From contig PMZR01000062.1 in NCBI GenBank assembly GCA_003170135.1, positions 33,768 to 86,526 of the forward strand: a DNA stretch of 52,759 nt, written 5' to 3'. Below the pieces are notes generated by a model. The model saw nothing but the letters and a program-made list of their open reading frames with translations, ran no database searches and was not told the DNA's origin. The position numbers were made by a program, and so were the translations under genes. Each line of letters starts with the position of its first letter. Position 1 is the first letter of the stretch. The DNA is from Acidobacteriota bacterium. Lineage in GTDB: Bacteria > Acidobacteriota > Vicinamibacteria > Vicinamibacterales > Fen-181. Below, piece by piece: positions 18,166 through 27,691 of the stretch.

Positions 18166-19319
18166 AATTCCTCCCGCTCGTCTGGCACAACCTGATGCGG
18201 CGTAAGACGCGCACGATCCTGACGCTGCTCGTCATCGTCGTGATCTTCGTGCTCTACGCCTACCTGGCCGCGATCACCGCCGGGTTCTCGGCCGGCGTCG
18301 ACCTGGCGGGCAGCGACCGCCTGGTGCTCACCCACAAGGTGTCGCTCATCCAGCTCCTGCCGGAGAGCTACGGGCCGCGGATCGCGGGCGTCGCGGGCGT
18401 GACCGAGGTCTGCCACAACACCTGGTTCGGCGGCATCTACCAGAGTGCCATGAACTTCTTCCCGCAGATCGCGGTCGAGCCCGACTGCCTGCTGCGCATG
18501 TATCCCGAATATCTCCTGCCCGACGCCCAGAAGAAGGCGTGGCTGGCGGACCGCATGGGCGCGATCGTGGGCCGATCCACGGCCACGCGATTCGGCTGGA
18601 CGGTCGGCCAGCGCGTGCCGATCCAGCTGACGATCTGGCGGCGCAAGGACTCCAAGCCCACCTACGAGTTCCGGATCGACGGCATCTACGACGGCGGCGC
18701 GAAGGGCACCGACACCACCAACCTGTTCTTCCACTACAAGTATCTCGACGAGTCGCGCATGTTCGGGCAGGGCATGGTTGGATGGTACGTGATCCGGATC
18801 GGCGCTCCCGCGAACGCGCCGGCCATCGCCCGGCAGATCGACGACCGGTTCGCCAACTCCCCGTTCGAGACCAAGACGACCACCGAGAAGGCGTTCGCCC
18901 AGGCGTTCGTCAACCAGATCGGCGACATCGGGGCCATCATGCGGGCGGTGCTCGGCGCCGCGTTCTTCACGCTGCTGCTGGTGACGGCGAACACGATGGC
19001 GCAATCGGTTCGCGAGCGCACGAACGAACTCGCCGTCCTCAAGACGCTCGGCTTCAGCGACGGCCGCGTCCTCGGGCTCGTGCTCCTCGAGTCGTGCCTG
19101 CTGGCGGTCGTGGGCGGAGGGCTCGGCCTCGGCCTGGCGTGGCTGGCGATCACTCGCGGTGGCGACCCGACCGGCGGCCTCATTCCCGGGTTCATCCTGA
19201 CGTCGCGCGCGCTGCTGGTGGGCGCAGCTCTCGTCCTGGCGCTGGGCGTCGTGGCCGGCGTCTTTCCCGCGCTGCGCGCCCGGCGCCTGCAGATCGCGGA
19301 CGCCTTGCGGAGGAGTTGA
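18162..19319 (+). CDS. FtsX/MacB-like ABC permease, first of pair
   Basis: 385 residues. An N-terminal membrane helix (TILTLLVIVVIFVLYAYLAAITAGF) is followed by a periplasmic MacB-like core (~residues 45-255) and three C-terminal helices: VLGAAFFTLLLVTANTMA, VLLESCLLAVVGGGLGLGLAWLAI and ALLVGAALVLALGVVAGVFPA. The cytoplasmic coupling motif RTNELAVLKTLGFSDGRVLG is typical of FtsX permeases, and the C-terminus is ARRLQIADALRRS. Half-size permeases with one such core work as a dimer, here probably as a heterodimer with the product of 19321-20511. The start overlaps the ATPase stop. The exported or extracted substrate cannot be read from the sequence. Confidence 0.92.
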   Translation: MKFLPLVWHNLMRRKTRTILTLLVIVVIFVLYAYLAAITAGFSAGVDLAGSDRLVLTHKVSLIQLLPESYGPRIAGVAGVTEVCHNTWFGGIYQSAMNFFPQIAVEPDCLLRMYPEYLLPDAQKKAWLADRMGAIVGRSTATRFGWTVGQRVPIQLTIWRRKDSKPTYEFRIDGIYDGGAKGTDTTNLFFHYKYLDESRMFGQGMVGWYVIRIGAPANAPAIARQIDDRFANSPFETKTTTEKAFAQAFVNQIGDIGAIMRAVLGAAFFTLLLVTANTMAQSVRERTNELAVLKTLGFSDGRVLGLVLLESCLLAVVGGGLGLGLAWLAITRGGDPTGGLIPGFILTSRALLVGAALVLALGVVAGVFPALRARRLQIADALRRS

Positions 19320-19320
19320 C

Positions 19321-20511
19321 ATGGTCGGCGCGTTGTCGCAGATCATCGCCGTGACGCTGCTCGGCGTGCGCACGCTGCCCCGGCGCCTGGCCTCGTCCAG
19401 CGTGGCGATTGTCGGCATCGCGGCGGTCGCCGCGGTCTTCGTCGCGCTCCTCTCGATGGCCGAAGGCTTCCGCCTGACGATGGCGAGTACCGGAGCGCCG
19501 GACGCCGTGGTGGTGCTGCGGGCGGGCTCGGACGCCGAGATGACGAGCGTCCTCATGCGCGACCAGGCCAACATGATCGCCGATGCGCCCGGTCTCGCGC
19601 GGGGACCGCACGGCGCGATCGCGTCGGCCGAGCTGTTCGTCATGCTCGATCTGCCGAAGCGCAGCACCGGCTCGGTGGCCAACGTGCCGCTTCGCGGCGT
19701 CGATCCGGCCGCGTTCGAGGTGCGCCCGAACGTCCACATGATCGCCGGCCGGCGGTTCCAGACCGGCAGCAACGAGATCATCGTCGGCCGCGGCGCCGCC
19801 TCGCAGTTCGCCAGGACCGACATCGGCACGATGTTGAAGGTCGGCGCCAACCAGTGGAAGGTGGTCGGGATCTTCGACAGCGGCGGGACGGCAGCCGATT
19901 CGGAGTTGTGGTGTGACGCGCTCGTGCTCGGCCCGGCCTACAACCGCGGCAACAGCGTTCAGGCGATCTACGCGAAGCTGGAATCGCCGGGCGCGTTCGA
20001 TCGATTCAAGGACGCGGTGACGACCGACCCGCGGCTGAACGTGAAGGTGATGCGCGAGCAGGACTACTATGCCCAGCAGTCAACGCTCGTCTACACGATG
20101 ATCCGCGTGCTCGGCCTGTTCATCGGCGGCCTGATGGGCATCGGCGCCATCTTCGCCGCCATCAACACCATGTACTCCGCGGTGGCGAACCGCTCGCGCG
20201 AGATCGCCACGCTGCGCGCCCTGGGGTTCCGCAGCGGCCCCGTCGTCATCTCCGTGCTGGCCGAATCGGTGCTGCTCGCGGTCGTCGGCGGCGCGCTGGG
20301 CGGCCTCATCGCGTACGTCGGCTTCAACGGGTACCAGACCGCGACGATCAACTGGCAGAGTTTCAGCCAGGTGGCGTTCGCCTTCGCGGTGACGCCGGCG
20401 CTGCTCGTCCGCGGCGTCGTGTACGCCGTGGTCATCGGGCTCGTCGGTGGCCTGCTGCCCGCCATTCGCGCGGCGCGCGTGCCGGTCGTGGTGGCGCTCA
20501 GGGAGTTGTAG
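19321..20511 (+). CDS. FtsX/MacB-like ABC permease, second of pair
   Basis: 396 residues with the same plan as the preceding permease: an N-terminal helix (SVAIVGIAAVAAVFVALLSMAEGF), a periplasmic core, helices near VLGLFIGGLMGIGAIFAAINTM, the SREIATLRALGFRSGPVVIS coupling motif, and the end VPVVVALREL. It begins 1 bp after the previous stop. Two distinct permeases beside one ATPase and one adaptor suggest a heterodimeric exporter. It is followed directly by a short ACTACCC-type heptanucleotide hairpin and then by the convergent M28 peptidase gene. Confidence 0.92.
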   Translation: MVGALSQIIAVTLLGVRTLPRRLASSSVAIVGIAAVAAVFVALLSMAEGFRLTMASTGAPDAVVVLRAGSDAEMTSVLMRDQANMIADAPGLARGPHGAIASAELFVMLDLPKRSTGSVANVPLRGVDPAAFEVRPNVHMIAGRRFQTGSNEIIVGRGAASQFARTDIGTMLKVGANQWKVVGIFDSGGTAADSELWCDALVLGPAYNRGNSVQAIYAKLESPGAFDRFKDAVTTDPRLNVKVMREQDYYAQQSTLVYTMIRVLGLFIGGLMGIGAIFAAINTMYSAVANRSREIATLRALGFRSGPVVISVLAESVLLAVVGGALGGLIAYVGFNGYQTATINWQSFSQVAFAFAVTPALLVRGVVYAVVIGLVGGLLPAIRAARVPVVVALREL

Positions 20512-20512
20512 G

Positions 20513-20542
20513 GGTAGTGGATAGCTACCCACTACCCACTGT
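20513..20542. repeat. Short ACTACCC-type heptanucleotide hairpin (site B)
   Basis: Four 7-nt units (20515-20542) begin 3 bp after the permease stop. GGGTAGTGG and CCACTACCC can pair. The sequence flavour is the same as site A, 3 kb upstream at the other intergenic spot of this operon. It lies between convergent genes and may end transcription from both sides. Confidence 0.8.
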
Positions 20543-20547
20543 CCGGC

Positions 20548-23007
20548 CTACGTCGTCGGCACGACCGGCGCGAGCTTTGCCAGGTTCCCGCCCAGGCCTC
20601 CGCCGCCGCCACGCCCGCCGCCCGCGCCGCCCGCGGGCTGCGGCGGGGTCACGCCGACCATCGAGTAGATCTCGTCCTTCGTCCAGCCCGCCTTCACGAG
20701 CGCCAGGTACATCTGCTGCTTCGCTTGATCGAGCTGGCTCAGGCCCGTCTGCGCCGGCGCGGTTTCGCCTCGCCCGCCCGCCGCCGCCAGGCGCGTGACG
20801 AGCAGCAGGTTGCCGGAATCACCCGCCGCCTGCTTGAAGTCGACGAGCCTCTGGGCAATCGCCTGCGGCGCGGCCACGTCGAACTCCACCGCCACCAGCA
20901 CATTCTTCGCCTTGATGCGCCGCGCCAGGTCGGCGTCGGGTATGACGCCGAGACCGCTGACGATGAACGGCTTCTTCGCGGAATCGAGCATGCTGAGCAG
21001 GAGCGGCCGGCCGGGATTCACGAGATTGAGCACCACGCCGCCAGCCTCGAACGCCCGCAGCGCTGCCTGGCCCGCCTCGGTCACGCCGGAGGCGGCGAAC
21101 CACACGCCGTCGCCCCGCGCCGGCACGTCCACGCGCCCGACGCCGAGCTGCGTCGCGGCGAGATCGATCATCGTCACGTTGCCGCCGAACGCCGAGGGCT
21201 CGCTGAGCGCCACGTTCAGGCGCGGCCCTCGCGGCGCCGCCGCCGCGCCCCCTCTCCCGCCGCCGCGGCCGCCGCCGGCGCCGACCTCGTTCAGGTTGAG
21301 CAGCGCCAGGCGCATGCCGTTGTAGAGGTGCAGGCGATCGGTGATCTTCAGGTTGACCGTCGTCTCGTTCGCCACGTTGATGGCGCCCTGCAGCACGAAC
21401 TGCGCGTTCTTGCGCAGCATCTCGGGATCGATCTTGTCGGTCTTGTCGCCCGAGTCGTGGTAGTCGGGATGGCCGACGCCGCCGTCGGTCATCAGCGCAA
21501 ACGCCTCGATCCCCTTGTCGATGAAGGTCGAGTAGTCGCTCCCGCCGGGACCCGCCGTCGACGGGTGCACGGCCTTCGCCACGTCCGGGGCCTGGTTCTT
21601 CATGACGACGTCGAAGATGGTCGGGAAGTTCAGCGCACCGGGCGCGCCGATGCCGTCGCCCAGGCCCACCATGTCGTTGTTGAAGTCGGCCACGACGTTG
21701 TCCATCGAGACGCCGTCGGTCGGATGATCGCCCCAATAGTTCGAGCCGAACAGGCCCTCTTCCTCGCCGCACCACAACGCGAAGACGATCGTGCGCTTCG
21801 GCTTGATCGTCGCGGCGTTGGCGGTAAACAGGCGCGCCATCTCCATCACGGTCGCCGCGCCGGACGCGTCGTCATCGGCGCCCGGGAAGACGATGCCGTT
21901 GGTCACGCCGAGATGATCCAGGTGCCCGCCGATGACGATGTACTGGTTCCTGAGGGTCGGGTCGGTGCCCTCGAGCTTGCCGATCACGTTGTGGGAGACG
22001 GCGTTCTTGTACTTCTCGCCGTAGTACTTCACGGTGGCGTAGCCCTTGATCTGGGCGCGGACACCGGTGGCCATCGAGCGCGGCTTCTTGTCGCGGATGT
22101 CGCGGCGCATCTGGTCGACGCGCGCGATGAAGGCGCGCCCCGACTCCTGCAGCGCGATCGGATCGCGGTAGAACACCTGGCGGAACACGCGCGCGTCGAG
22201 GTCGGTCACCGCGAGGAAGGGCCGCGTGAAGGCCGCGGGATCGAGCGGCGCGGGACGCCCGCCCATCGCCGGGGCCGGCGCGGCGGCCGCCGGGCCGAAC
22301 TGGTTCGGCGGCGTCAGCTTGTCGGTGCTGAACAGCAGGATCGCCGCCGCGCCCTTGTCGTACGCGGTCTTGATCCGGGCGGCGTCGGTCGATTCGTCGG
22401 TCCACGCCTCGGTGCTTGTCAAAGCGGCGGGCGGCGGGCCGAATGACGAGCGCGCCACGGGCGCGTCCTTCGGCGAGCCCTTGAGAACCAGTACGATCTT
22501 GCCCTTCACATCGATGCCGGCGTACTCGTCCAGGCCCTTAGCCGGCGCGGAAATGCCATGGCCGACAAAGACGATGTCGGCCGTCACCTGCGCACCCGGC
22601 GTTGACGCGGGGTCAAGCGTGAAATCGCTGTCCTTCGCCAGGAACGCCCGCCCGTCGACGACGAGCTCGGGAGTTCCCGTCGTCCAGATGTAGGGCGCGC
22701 CGCCGCGGCTCGTGATCGGCACGTTCTGGAGGTAGGTGCCGTTTTCGCCAGCCGGCTTCACGCCCCACTCCTTGAACTTCGCCGCAGCCCACTCCACGGA
22801 TTTCTCGTAGCCGGGCGTCAGCGTGCGACGGCCCTCCCGCTCGGGCGCCGCCAGCCACTCGATGTAGCCCTTGATGATGGTGCCGTCTACCCGGATACCC
22901 GTCGGCCCGCCGGCGGGTTTGCCCTTCTGCGCGCCCGCAGGCAGGCCCATCGCGAACACGACCGCCAGCCCGATCGCCAGTCGCATCATCGACATTCGCG
23001 GTTTCAT
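20548..23007 (-). CDS. Secreted M28-family zinc metallopeptidase with PA domain
   Basis: 819 residues from ATG 23007, preceded by AAAGGATC. Signal peptide MKPRMSMMRLAIGLAVVFAMGLPAGAQ. A protease-associated insert (~residues 110-290, IVFVGHGISAPAKGLDEYAGIDVKGKIVLVLKG) precedes the M28 catalytic domain. Its metal ligands and catalytic residues are HLDHLG, GADDDASGAATVMEMARL, FALWCGEEEGLFGS and GGSDYSTFIDKGI, with a late His in GHPDYHDSGDKTDKI. A C-terminal domain ends in a Gly-rich run (GGAGGGRGGGGGLGGN). It is a predicted periplasmic or extracellular aminopeptidase for peptide scavenging. A longer frame upstream (to 23370) lacks a signal and is rejected. A poly-Gly/Arg patch also occurs near residue 590. 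Confidence 0.93.
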   Translation of the reverse strand: MKPRMSMMRLAIGLAVVFAMGLPAGAQKGKPAGGPTGIRVDGTIIKGYIEWLAAPEREGRRTLTPGYEKSVEWAAAKFKEWGVKPAGENGTYLQNVPITSRGGAPYIWTTGTPELVVDGRAFLAKDSDFTLDPASTPGAQVTADIVFVGHGISAPAKGLDEYAGIDVKGKIVLVLKGSPKDAPVARSSFGPPPAALTSTEAWTDESTDAARIKTAYDKGAAAILLFSTDKLTPPNQFGPAAAAPAPAMGGRPAPLDPAAFTRPFLAVTDLDARVFRQVFYRDPIALQESGRAFIARVDQMRRDIRDKKPRSMATGVRAQIKGYATVKYYGEKYKNAVSHNVIGKLEGTDPTLRNQYIVIGGHLDHLGVTNGIVFPGADDDASGAATVMEMARLFTANAATIKPKRTIVFALWCGEEEGLFGSNYWGDHPTDGVSMDNVVADFNNDMVGLGDGIGAPGALNFPTIFDVVMKNQAPDVAKAVHPSTAGPGGSDYSTFIDKGIEAFALMTDGGVGHPDYHDSGDKTDKIDPEMLRKNAQFVLQGAINVANETTVNLKITDRLHLYNGMRLALLNLNEVGAGGGRGGGRGGAAAAPRGPRLNVALSEPSAFGGNVTMIDLAATQLGVGRVDVPARGDGVWFAASGVTEAGQAALRAFEAGGVVLNLVNPGRPLLLSMLDSAKKPFIVSGLGVIPDADLARRIKAKNVLVAVEFDVAAPQAIAQRLVDFKQAAGDSGNLLLVTRLAAAGGRGETAPAQTGLSQLDQAKQQMYLALVKAGWTKDEIYSMVGVTPPQPAGGAGGGRGGGGGLGGNLAKLAPVVPTT

Positions 23008-23178
23008 GTGACAGATCCTTTCCGCTGAGTGGAGACCGGAGGGCGACCGAGGTGGGAGCAGGTTCGATTCGCCGAACACGCGCTGTGGGAGCGTAATAGC
23101 AGATGAGCTCGAGGTCAAGGGCGCCTGCGGCTGCCGGTGACGCCCGATCGGGCGAGCATTTCGCATTGGGAAAGCGCA

Positions 23179-23930
23179 ATGCTCATCGAACGCATCAGCT
23201 TTGCCCATCTCGTCGATTCCGGCGTTCGGCTTTCGTGGCGCGAAGCCGTGGCCATCACACGCCGCACCGCCGCCCTCTGCGCGCAGGCGGCGCCTGGACA
23301 GCCAGGCGGCGATCTGCTTGCGGACATGGAGCTCGACGCCCGCGGCACCGTGTCGGTCGCCACCGCGCACAGCCCCGCGATCGCGGTGTCAGAGCTCGCG
23401 CTGTTCCTGATGCAGATGTTGCCCGCGGAAACCGCTCCGGCTGACAGGCGCGCGCCGGTGACCGTGGATCTCGCGATTGGACGCGCGCTCGGCCTGGACG
23501 ACGCGCCGCCGTTCGACTCGGTGGCGGAGTTCGCGGACGCGCTCGCCCGGACTGAGCAGGGGTGGCATGCCGCGCCACTCGGCCCGGTTTTCACACGCTG
23601 CATCTCGCGATTGAGCGCGGCCGACGATTCGGCACCCGCCGCCGGCGGCGCTGTCCTGGAGACAGAAAGACAAGTGGTAAAAGATCGCCGTACGTCTGGT
23701 CCTCGCGTGGACGCCCTGAGACGGATGATGCGCGAGCGGGATCATCGCGACTACCTCGTCTGTGCGAGTCCCGCCGACGCCAGCGCGGCCGATCGTCAAC
23801 GCAGTCTGTCGCGCGTTCCAGTGACATCGCTGCCGCCCGCCGTGGTGGAGCGCCAGATCGACGCTGGGCGCCTTTGCGCCTGTTCGCAGCCATCGGCCAC
23901 AAGCTCAGCGGCAAGTCTCACGGGGTCTGA
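23179..23930 (+). pseudogene. First copy of a tandemly duplicated unknown domain, apparently frameshifted
   Basis: Starts MLIERISFAHLVDSGVRLSWREAVAITR after a GGGAAAG site. About 150 residues align with the start of the next gene (LSWxEAxAL; LFLMQMLPAETAPADRRAP; AIGRALGLDDAPPFDSVAEFADALARTEQ), followed by one DALRRMMRERDHRDY motif. After ~23760-23865 codon third-position GC falls in this frame and rises in the frame one base earlier. That frame reads APLRLFAAIGHKLSGKSHGV and stops at 23930. I therefore infer a one-base deletion and a product of ~250 residues lacking the beta-propeller of the second copy. The nominal frame would run on to 24987 across the next gene, which is not credible. Function unknown. 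Confidence 0.55.
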
Positions 23931-24034
23931 AGACCCGGCGCCAGGGAGCATTGTCAGGCGACGGGCACCGCGCGAATCCGCTGGACGACGCGCGGCAAGG
24001 ATCCGGCGAGCTTTTGGCATACGGAAAGGCGCCC

Positions 24035-25951
24035 ATGTCCAGCCAACGTATCGTCTCGGTTCGGGATCTGACCAGCTCAGGCATTACGCTCTCTTGGCAG
24101 GAAGCGCTTGCTCTTGCTCAGAGCATCATCGCGATCAACTCGGAGCGCCCTCCCACAGACAACGCGCGGGGCACGCTCGACGAGTTCGCGATCGACGGCG
24201 ACGGGGCCGTCGTGGCCGCCGCTGGTCAGTGGTTTCCTGTCTCCATGTCCGCGGTTGCGATCTTCCTCGAAACACTGCTGCCCGACGAGTCTGCCGGCGC
24301 CGACGGGCGCGCGCCCGCCGGCGTCCACTTCGCGATCGGGCGGGCGCTCGGCGTGGTCGGGGCGCCGCCGTTCGCCTCGCTCGAGGACCTCTCGCGATCG
24401 CTCGCCCGGTTCGAGCAGGACGCACGACCGCACCTGCTTCGACAGGTTGTCGAACGCTATCTTTCGCTGCAGGGCCTGCGCGACCTGCACGTGCCGACAG
24501 CCAAGGCGCCTCGGCCCGAGCGGCGTTCGGGCATGCGCCCCGACGCGCTTCGGCGACTGCTTCGCGACACGGACCGCGATGCGTATCGGTCGCGCGGCGC
24601 ATCCGGTCAGGCTGTCCGACAGCACGGGCCGGATGCCGACATGCTCCGGCGTCTTCTGCGCGAAGCCGACGAGCGGACGTTCGAGCTGACGCGCAGCGCG
24701 AGGCGGGCGCCGCGCCCGTTCACCGGCTTGAGGATCCGCCTCGCCCGGGGCGCGTCGCGCCTGGCCGCTCCGGCGTTCGGGCGCATGAGCCGCGCAGGCT
24801 TCTCGAAGCGCGACCGGACGCTGGCCGGAATCGGCATCCTGTTGATCGCCGCAGGAGCGGCCGCCGAGCGGCAGCCGCTCGGCCGAGCGCTGTCGTTCGT
24901 GACTGGGCCGCCCGCCCCGCCGATGTCCGCCCGGCCAGCCGCCGATCCCGCGTCGCCGCAGGCGATCCCGGCCGTCGTTGGCCGTGACTCGCGCCCACCC
25001 GCGGGGGACGATGCCGCCAGGGCGTTTCCGAGAAGTGTCGCGGGCAGTCGGACCAGCGGGCCGCACTACCTCAATGTTGACACCGCGGGCACGACCGGCG
25101 AGACCACCACAGGTGCGCCATCACTCGAACCCGTGCCGGTTCTCGCCGAGCCGAGCGGCAGGCTGATCGAGGCACTGGACGTGTCGAAGCGGCCGGTCTT
25201 CTCCGCCTCGTTCGGCGCCGACCGATCGGCGTTGCTCGACGAGGAGGGCGGCCCGGCGACGGGCGGCGTGGTACAGATTGGAAGCGGGGGCGACGGATTC
25301 GTCCGCGTGCTGTCGATCGCCCACGACCGCGGACGCAACTACCATCCGCGATTGTCGCCCGATGGCCGGACGATCGCGTTCGATTCGGACCGCGACGGCC
25401 CGCGCGGCGTGTACCTGGCCTCCCGCGATGGTCACGAGGTGCGCCGCGTGAGCGGTCCGGAGTACGCGGCGTTCCCGGCCTGGTCACCGGATGGGACGCG
25501 CCTGGCGTTTGTCCGATCCGAGCCGGACGACCCGACGGTGTGGAACGTATGGGCGCTCGAGATGCAATCAGGGGCGGCGAGCCGCCTCACGTCCCATCGC
25601 GCCGGGCAGCCGTGGGGCGTGTCCTGGTTCCCGGACGGCCACCGGATCTGCTATGCGCACGAGGATGAGGTTGTCGTGCTCGACACCGCGAGTGGCGAGG
25701 CGCGGTCCTACCCGTCGCCGCGAAGCGACAGGCTGGTGCGCATGCCGGTGGTGTCACCCGATGGCACCCGGGTGGTCTTTCAGATCGACAACGATGGCGC
25801 CTGGCTGCTCGAGCTGACGGACGGAACGATGCGCGAAGTGCTGGCCGATCCGACGGCGGAGAACTTCGCGTGGTCGCGCGACGGGCGGCAGATCATCTTC
25901 CATGACCGCAGCGGCCAGTGGGGTTTCTGGTCGCTTCCGACCTCGCAGTGA
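24035..25951 (+). CDS. Unknown N-terminal domain, membrane segment and TolB-like beta-propeller
   Basis: 638 residues from ATG 24035, with GGAAAGG 7 nt upstream. Residues ~1-150 form the conserved domain shared with the gene just upstream (LSWQEALALAQ; IFLETLLPDES; FAIGRALGVVGAPPFASLEDLSRSLARFEQ). Two short helical repeats follow (MRPDALRRLLRDTDRDAY and DADMLRRLLREADERTFEL), then a membrane helix (LAGIGILLIAAGAAAE), a Pro/Ala-rich linker, and PD40/WD40-like TolB propeller blades (YHPRLSPDGRTIAFDSDRDG, AFPAWSPDGTRLAFVRSE, GVSWFPDGHRICYAH, MPVVSPDGTRVVFQ, FAWSRDGRQIIFHD). The cytoplasmic-domain, helix, periplasmic-propeller layout suggests a transmembrane sensor or scaffold. That is inference; I do not recognise the N-terminal domain. 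Confidence 0.8.
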   Translation: MSSQRIVSVRDLTSSGITLSWQEALALAQSIIAINSERPPTDNARGTLDEFAIDGDGAVVAAAGQWFPVSMSAVAIFLETLLPDESAGADGRAPAGVHFAIGRALGVVGAPPFASLEDLSRSLARFEQDARPHLLRQVVERYLSLQGLRDLHVPTAKAPRPERRSGMRPDALRRLLRDTDRDAYRSRGASGQAVRQHGPDADMLRRLLREADERTFELTRSARRAPRPFTGLRIRLARGASRLAAPAFGRMSRAGFSKRDRTLAGIGILLIAAGAAAERQPLGRALSFVTGPPAPPMSARPAADPASPQAIPAVVGRDSRPPAGDDAARAFPRSVAGSRTSGPHYLNVDTAGTTGETTTGAPSLEPVPVLAEPSGRLIEALDVSKRPVFSASFGADRSALLDEEGGPATGGVVQIGSGGDGFVRVLSIAHDRGRNYHPRLSPDGRTIAFDSDRDGPRGVYLASRDGHEVRRVSGPEYAAFPAWSPDGTRLAFVRSEPDDPTVWNVWALEMQSGAASRLTSHRAGQPWGVSWFPDGHRICYAHEDEVVVLDTASGEARSYPSPRSDRLVRMPVVSPDGTRVVFQIDNDGAWLLELTDGTMREVLADPTAENFAWSRDGRQIIFHDRSGQWGFWSLPTSQ

Positions 25952-25953
25952 GG

Positions 25954-27624
25954 TCACCGCGGCGTGGCGACGGGCGACGTGACCTGCGGCGGCCGGAAGT
26001 TCACGTCGAGAATCGCGAGCCGCCGTGCGTGCACGTCGAGGCGCGCGAGGAAGTCCGCCAGGTTCCGCGAGGCGGCCGGCGTCCACACCACCTCGGCAAG
26101 CGCACAGGCGCGCGGAAACGCCATGTACTCCGCCTGCTTCGGCGTGCCGATGTACTCGGTCCAGATCTGACCCTGCGCACCGAGCACGTGCGCCGCGTAC
26201 TGCGGTTCCAGATCCGCCGGAACGGGTTCGAAGGCGTACACCGTCTCGATGGGCAGGTATCCGCCGATCGCGAGCGGCTCCGCCGCGGCCGGACGCGCCT
26301 GGTAATAGTCGAAGTAGGTGTGACTGGTCGGCGCCATCACGACGTCATGGCCCTGGCGGGCGGCTGCGATGCCGCCCGTGACGCCCTGCCATGACATCAC
26401 GGCCGCGCCCGGCGCCAGGCCGCCCTGCAGGATCTCGTCCCACCCGATCAGCCGGCGTCCCTTCGACGCCAGGAACCCGTCCATCTGGCGAATGAACCAG
26501 CTCTGAAGCGCGTCCTCGTCCTTGAGGCCCAACGCGGCGATGCGCGCCTGCACGCGTGGGTTGGCCTTCCAGCGCGCCTTGGCGGCCTCGTCTCCGCCGA
26601 TGTGGATGAAGCGGCCCGGGAACAGGCCCATCACTTCCGTCAAAACGTCCTGCATGAACGCAATGGTCGAATCGTCCGCGTTGAGAATGTTGTCGAAGAC
26701 ACCCCACCGGGTCGCGACCTCTGCCGGCGTGCCGTCCACGCCAAGCGCCGGATACGACGCAATCGCGGCCAGCGCGTGGCCGGGCATTTCGATCTCGGGC
26801 ACGATGGTGATGAATCGGTCTCTGGCGTACGCCACGATCTCGCGCACGTCGTCCTGCGTGTAATAGCCGCCGTGGCGGATGCCGTCGTAGGTGGCGGCTT
26901 CGGGCTTGTCGCCCTGGCGGCCGACAATTGTCTGCTTCCGCCAGGCGCCGACCTCGGTGAGCTTCGGGTACTTTCGGATCTCGATCCGCCAGCCCTGGTC
27001 CTCGGTGAGATGCCAGTGGAACGTGTTCAGCTTGTGCAGCGCGAGCAGGTCGAGGTACTTCTTGATGAATTCCTTCGGCATGAAATGACGGCCGACGTCC
27101 AGGTGCATGCCGCGCCACGCGAACCGCGGCATGTCTTCGATCTTCACCGCCGGCAGCGTCCAGGGCACGCCCGCCACGCGCGCCTCCCGGAAGATCTCCG
27201 GCGGCAGCAACTGGCGGAGCGTCTGGATGCCGTAGAAGATTCCGGCCGGTTCGGGAGCGCGAACGACGATCCGTCGCGCGGCGACGTCGAGCGTGTAGCC
27301 CTCGGGCGCCAGACGCCGGAGACGTGGATCGATCGCAAGCGTGATGCGCCGGCCAGATGACGCCGGCCCGGCCTGCACGCGCAGCGTGAACCCGGTAGCG
27401 GGCTCCAGGTAGCGGGCCAGCCGGCGGCCGAGATCCGCGGTCGCGCGGTCGGTCTGAATCACGGTGTCGGCGGTCAGCGTGAACGTTCCGGACTGCGCGA
27501 TCACGGAGACCGGCTGCGGAATGATGGCGATCGGCCGCGTGTCGCGTGCAAGGCTCGGGGCGACGGCGATGAACGTCATGATGGCACATGCGGCGAGGAT
27601 GGTTCTGTCGCGCTCTGGGACCAT
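25954..27624 (-). CDS. Secreted GH20 beta-N-acetylhexosaminidase
   Basis: 556 residues from ATG 27624, with AGGAG 8 nt upstream; a start 27 bp further out is possible but poorer. Signal-like N-terminus TILAACAIMTFIAVAPSLA. A GH20b-type N-terminal domain (~residues 35-150, IIPQPVSVIAQSG ... APEPAGIFYGIQTLRQLLP) precedes the catalytic barrel (MPRFAWRGMHLDVGRHFMP, NTFHWHLTEDQGWRIEI, IVPEIEMPGHALAAIASYP). FIHIGGDEA supplies the Asp345-Glu346 pair expected for substrate-assisted catalysis. It removes terminal GlcNAc/GalNAc from glycans or chitooligosaccharides outside the cytoplasm. The neighbouring TolB-like gene ends 2 bp from its stop, convergently. It complements the GH29 enzyme in glycan breakdown. 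Confidence 0.94.
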   Translation of the reverse strand: MVPERDRTILAACAIMTFIAVAPSLARDTRPIAIIPQPVSVIAQSGTFTLTADTVIQTDRATADLGRRLARYLEPATGFTLRVQAGPASSGRRITLAIDPRLRRLAPEGYTLDVAARRIVVRAPEPAGIFYGIQTLRQLLPPEIFREARVAGVPWTLPAVKIEDMPRFAWRGMHLDVGRHFMPKEFIKKYLDLLALHKLNTFHWHLTEDQGWRIEIRKYPKLTEVGAWRKQTIVGRQGDKPEAATYDGIRHGGYYTQDDVREIVAYARDRFITIVPEIEMPGHALAAIASYPALGVDGTPAEVATRWGVFDNILNADDSTIAFMQDVLTEVMGLFPGRFIHIGGDEAAKARWKANPRVQARIAALGLKDEDALQSWFIRQMDGFLASKGRRLIGWDEILQGGLAPGAAVMSWQGVTGGIAAARQGHDVVMAPTSHTYFDYYQARPAAAEPLAIGGYLPIETVYAFEPVPADLEPQYAAHVLGAQGQIWTEYIGTPKQAEYMAFPRACALAEVVWTPAASRNLADFLARLDVHARRLAILDVNFRPPQVTSPVATPR

Positions 27625-27691
27625 GCGTGACTCCTGGTGAGCGGACGCCATTGTACTGCAGCGTCGCCGCCCACACTGTCATACTTGAGCC

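Noticed and set aside
23137..24987. 616-codon open frame as one gene
   Set aside because: Only the part up to ~23860 resembles protein. Beyond it the codon pattern shifts to other frames, and the frame overlaps the well-supported gene at 24035.
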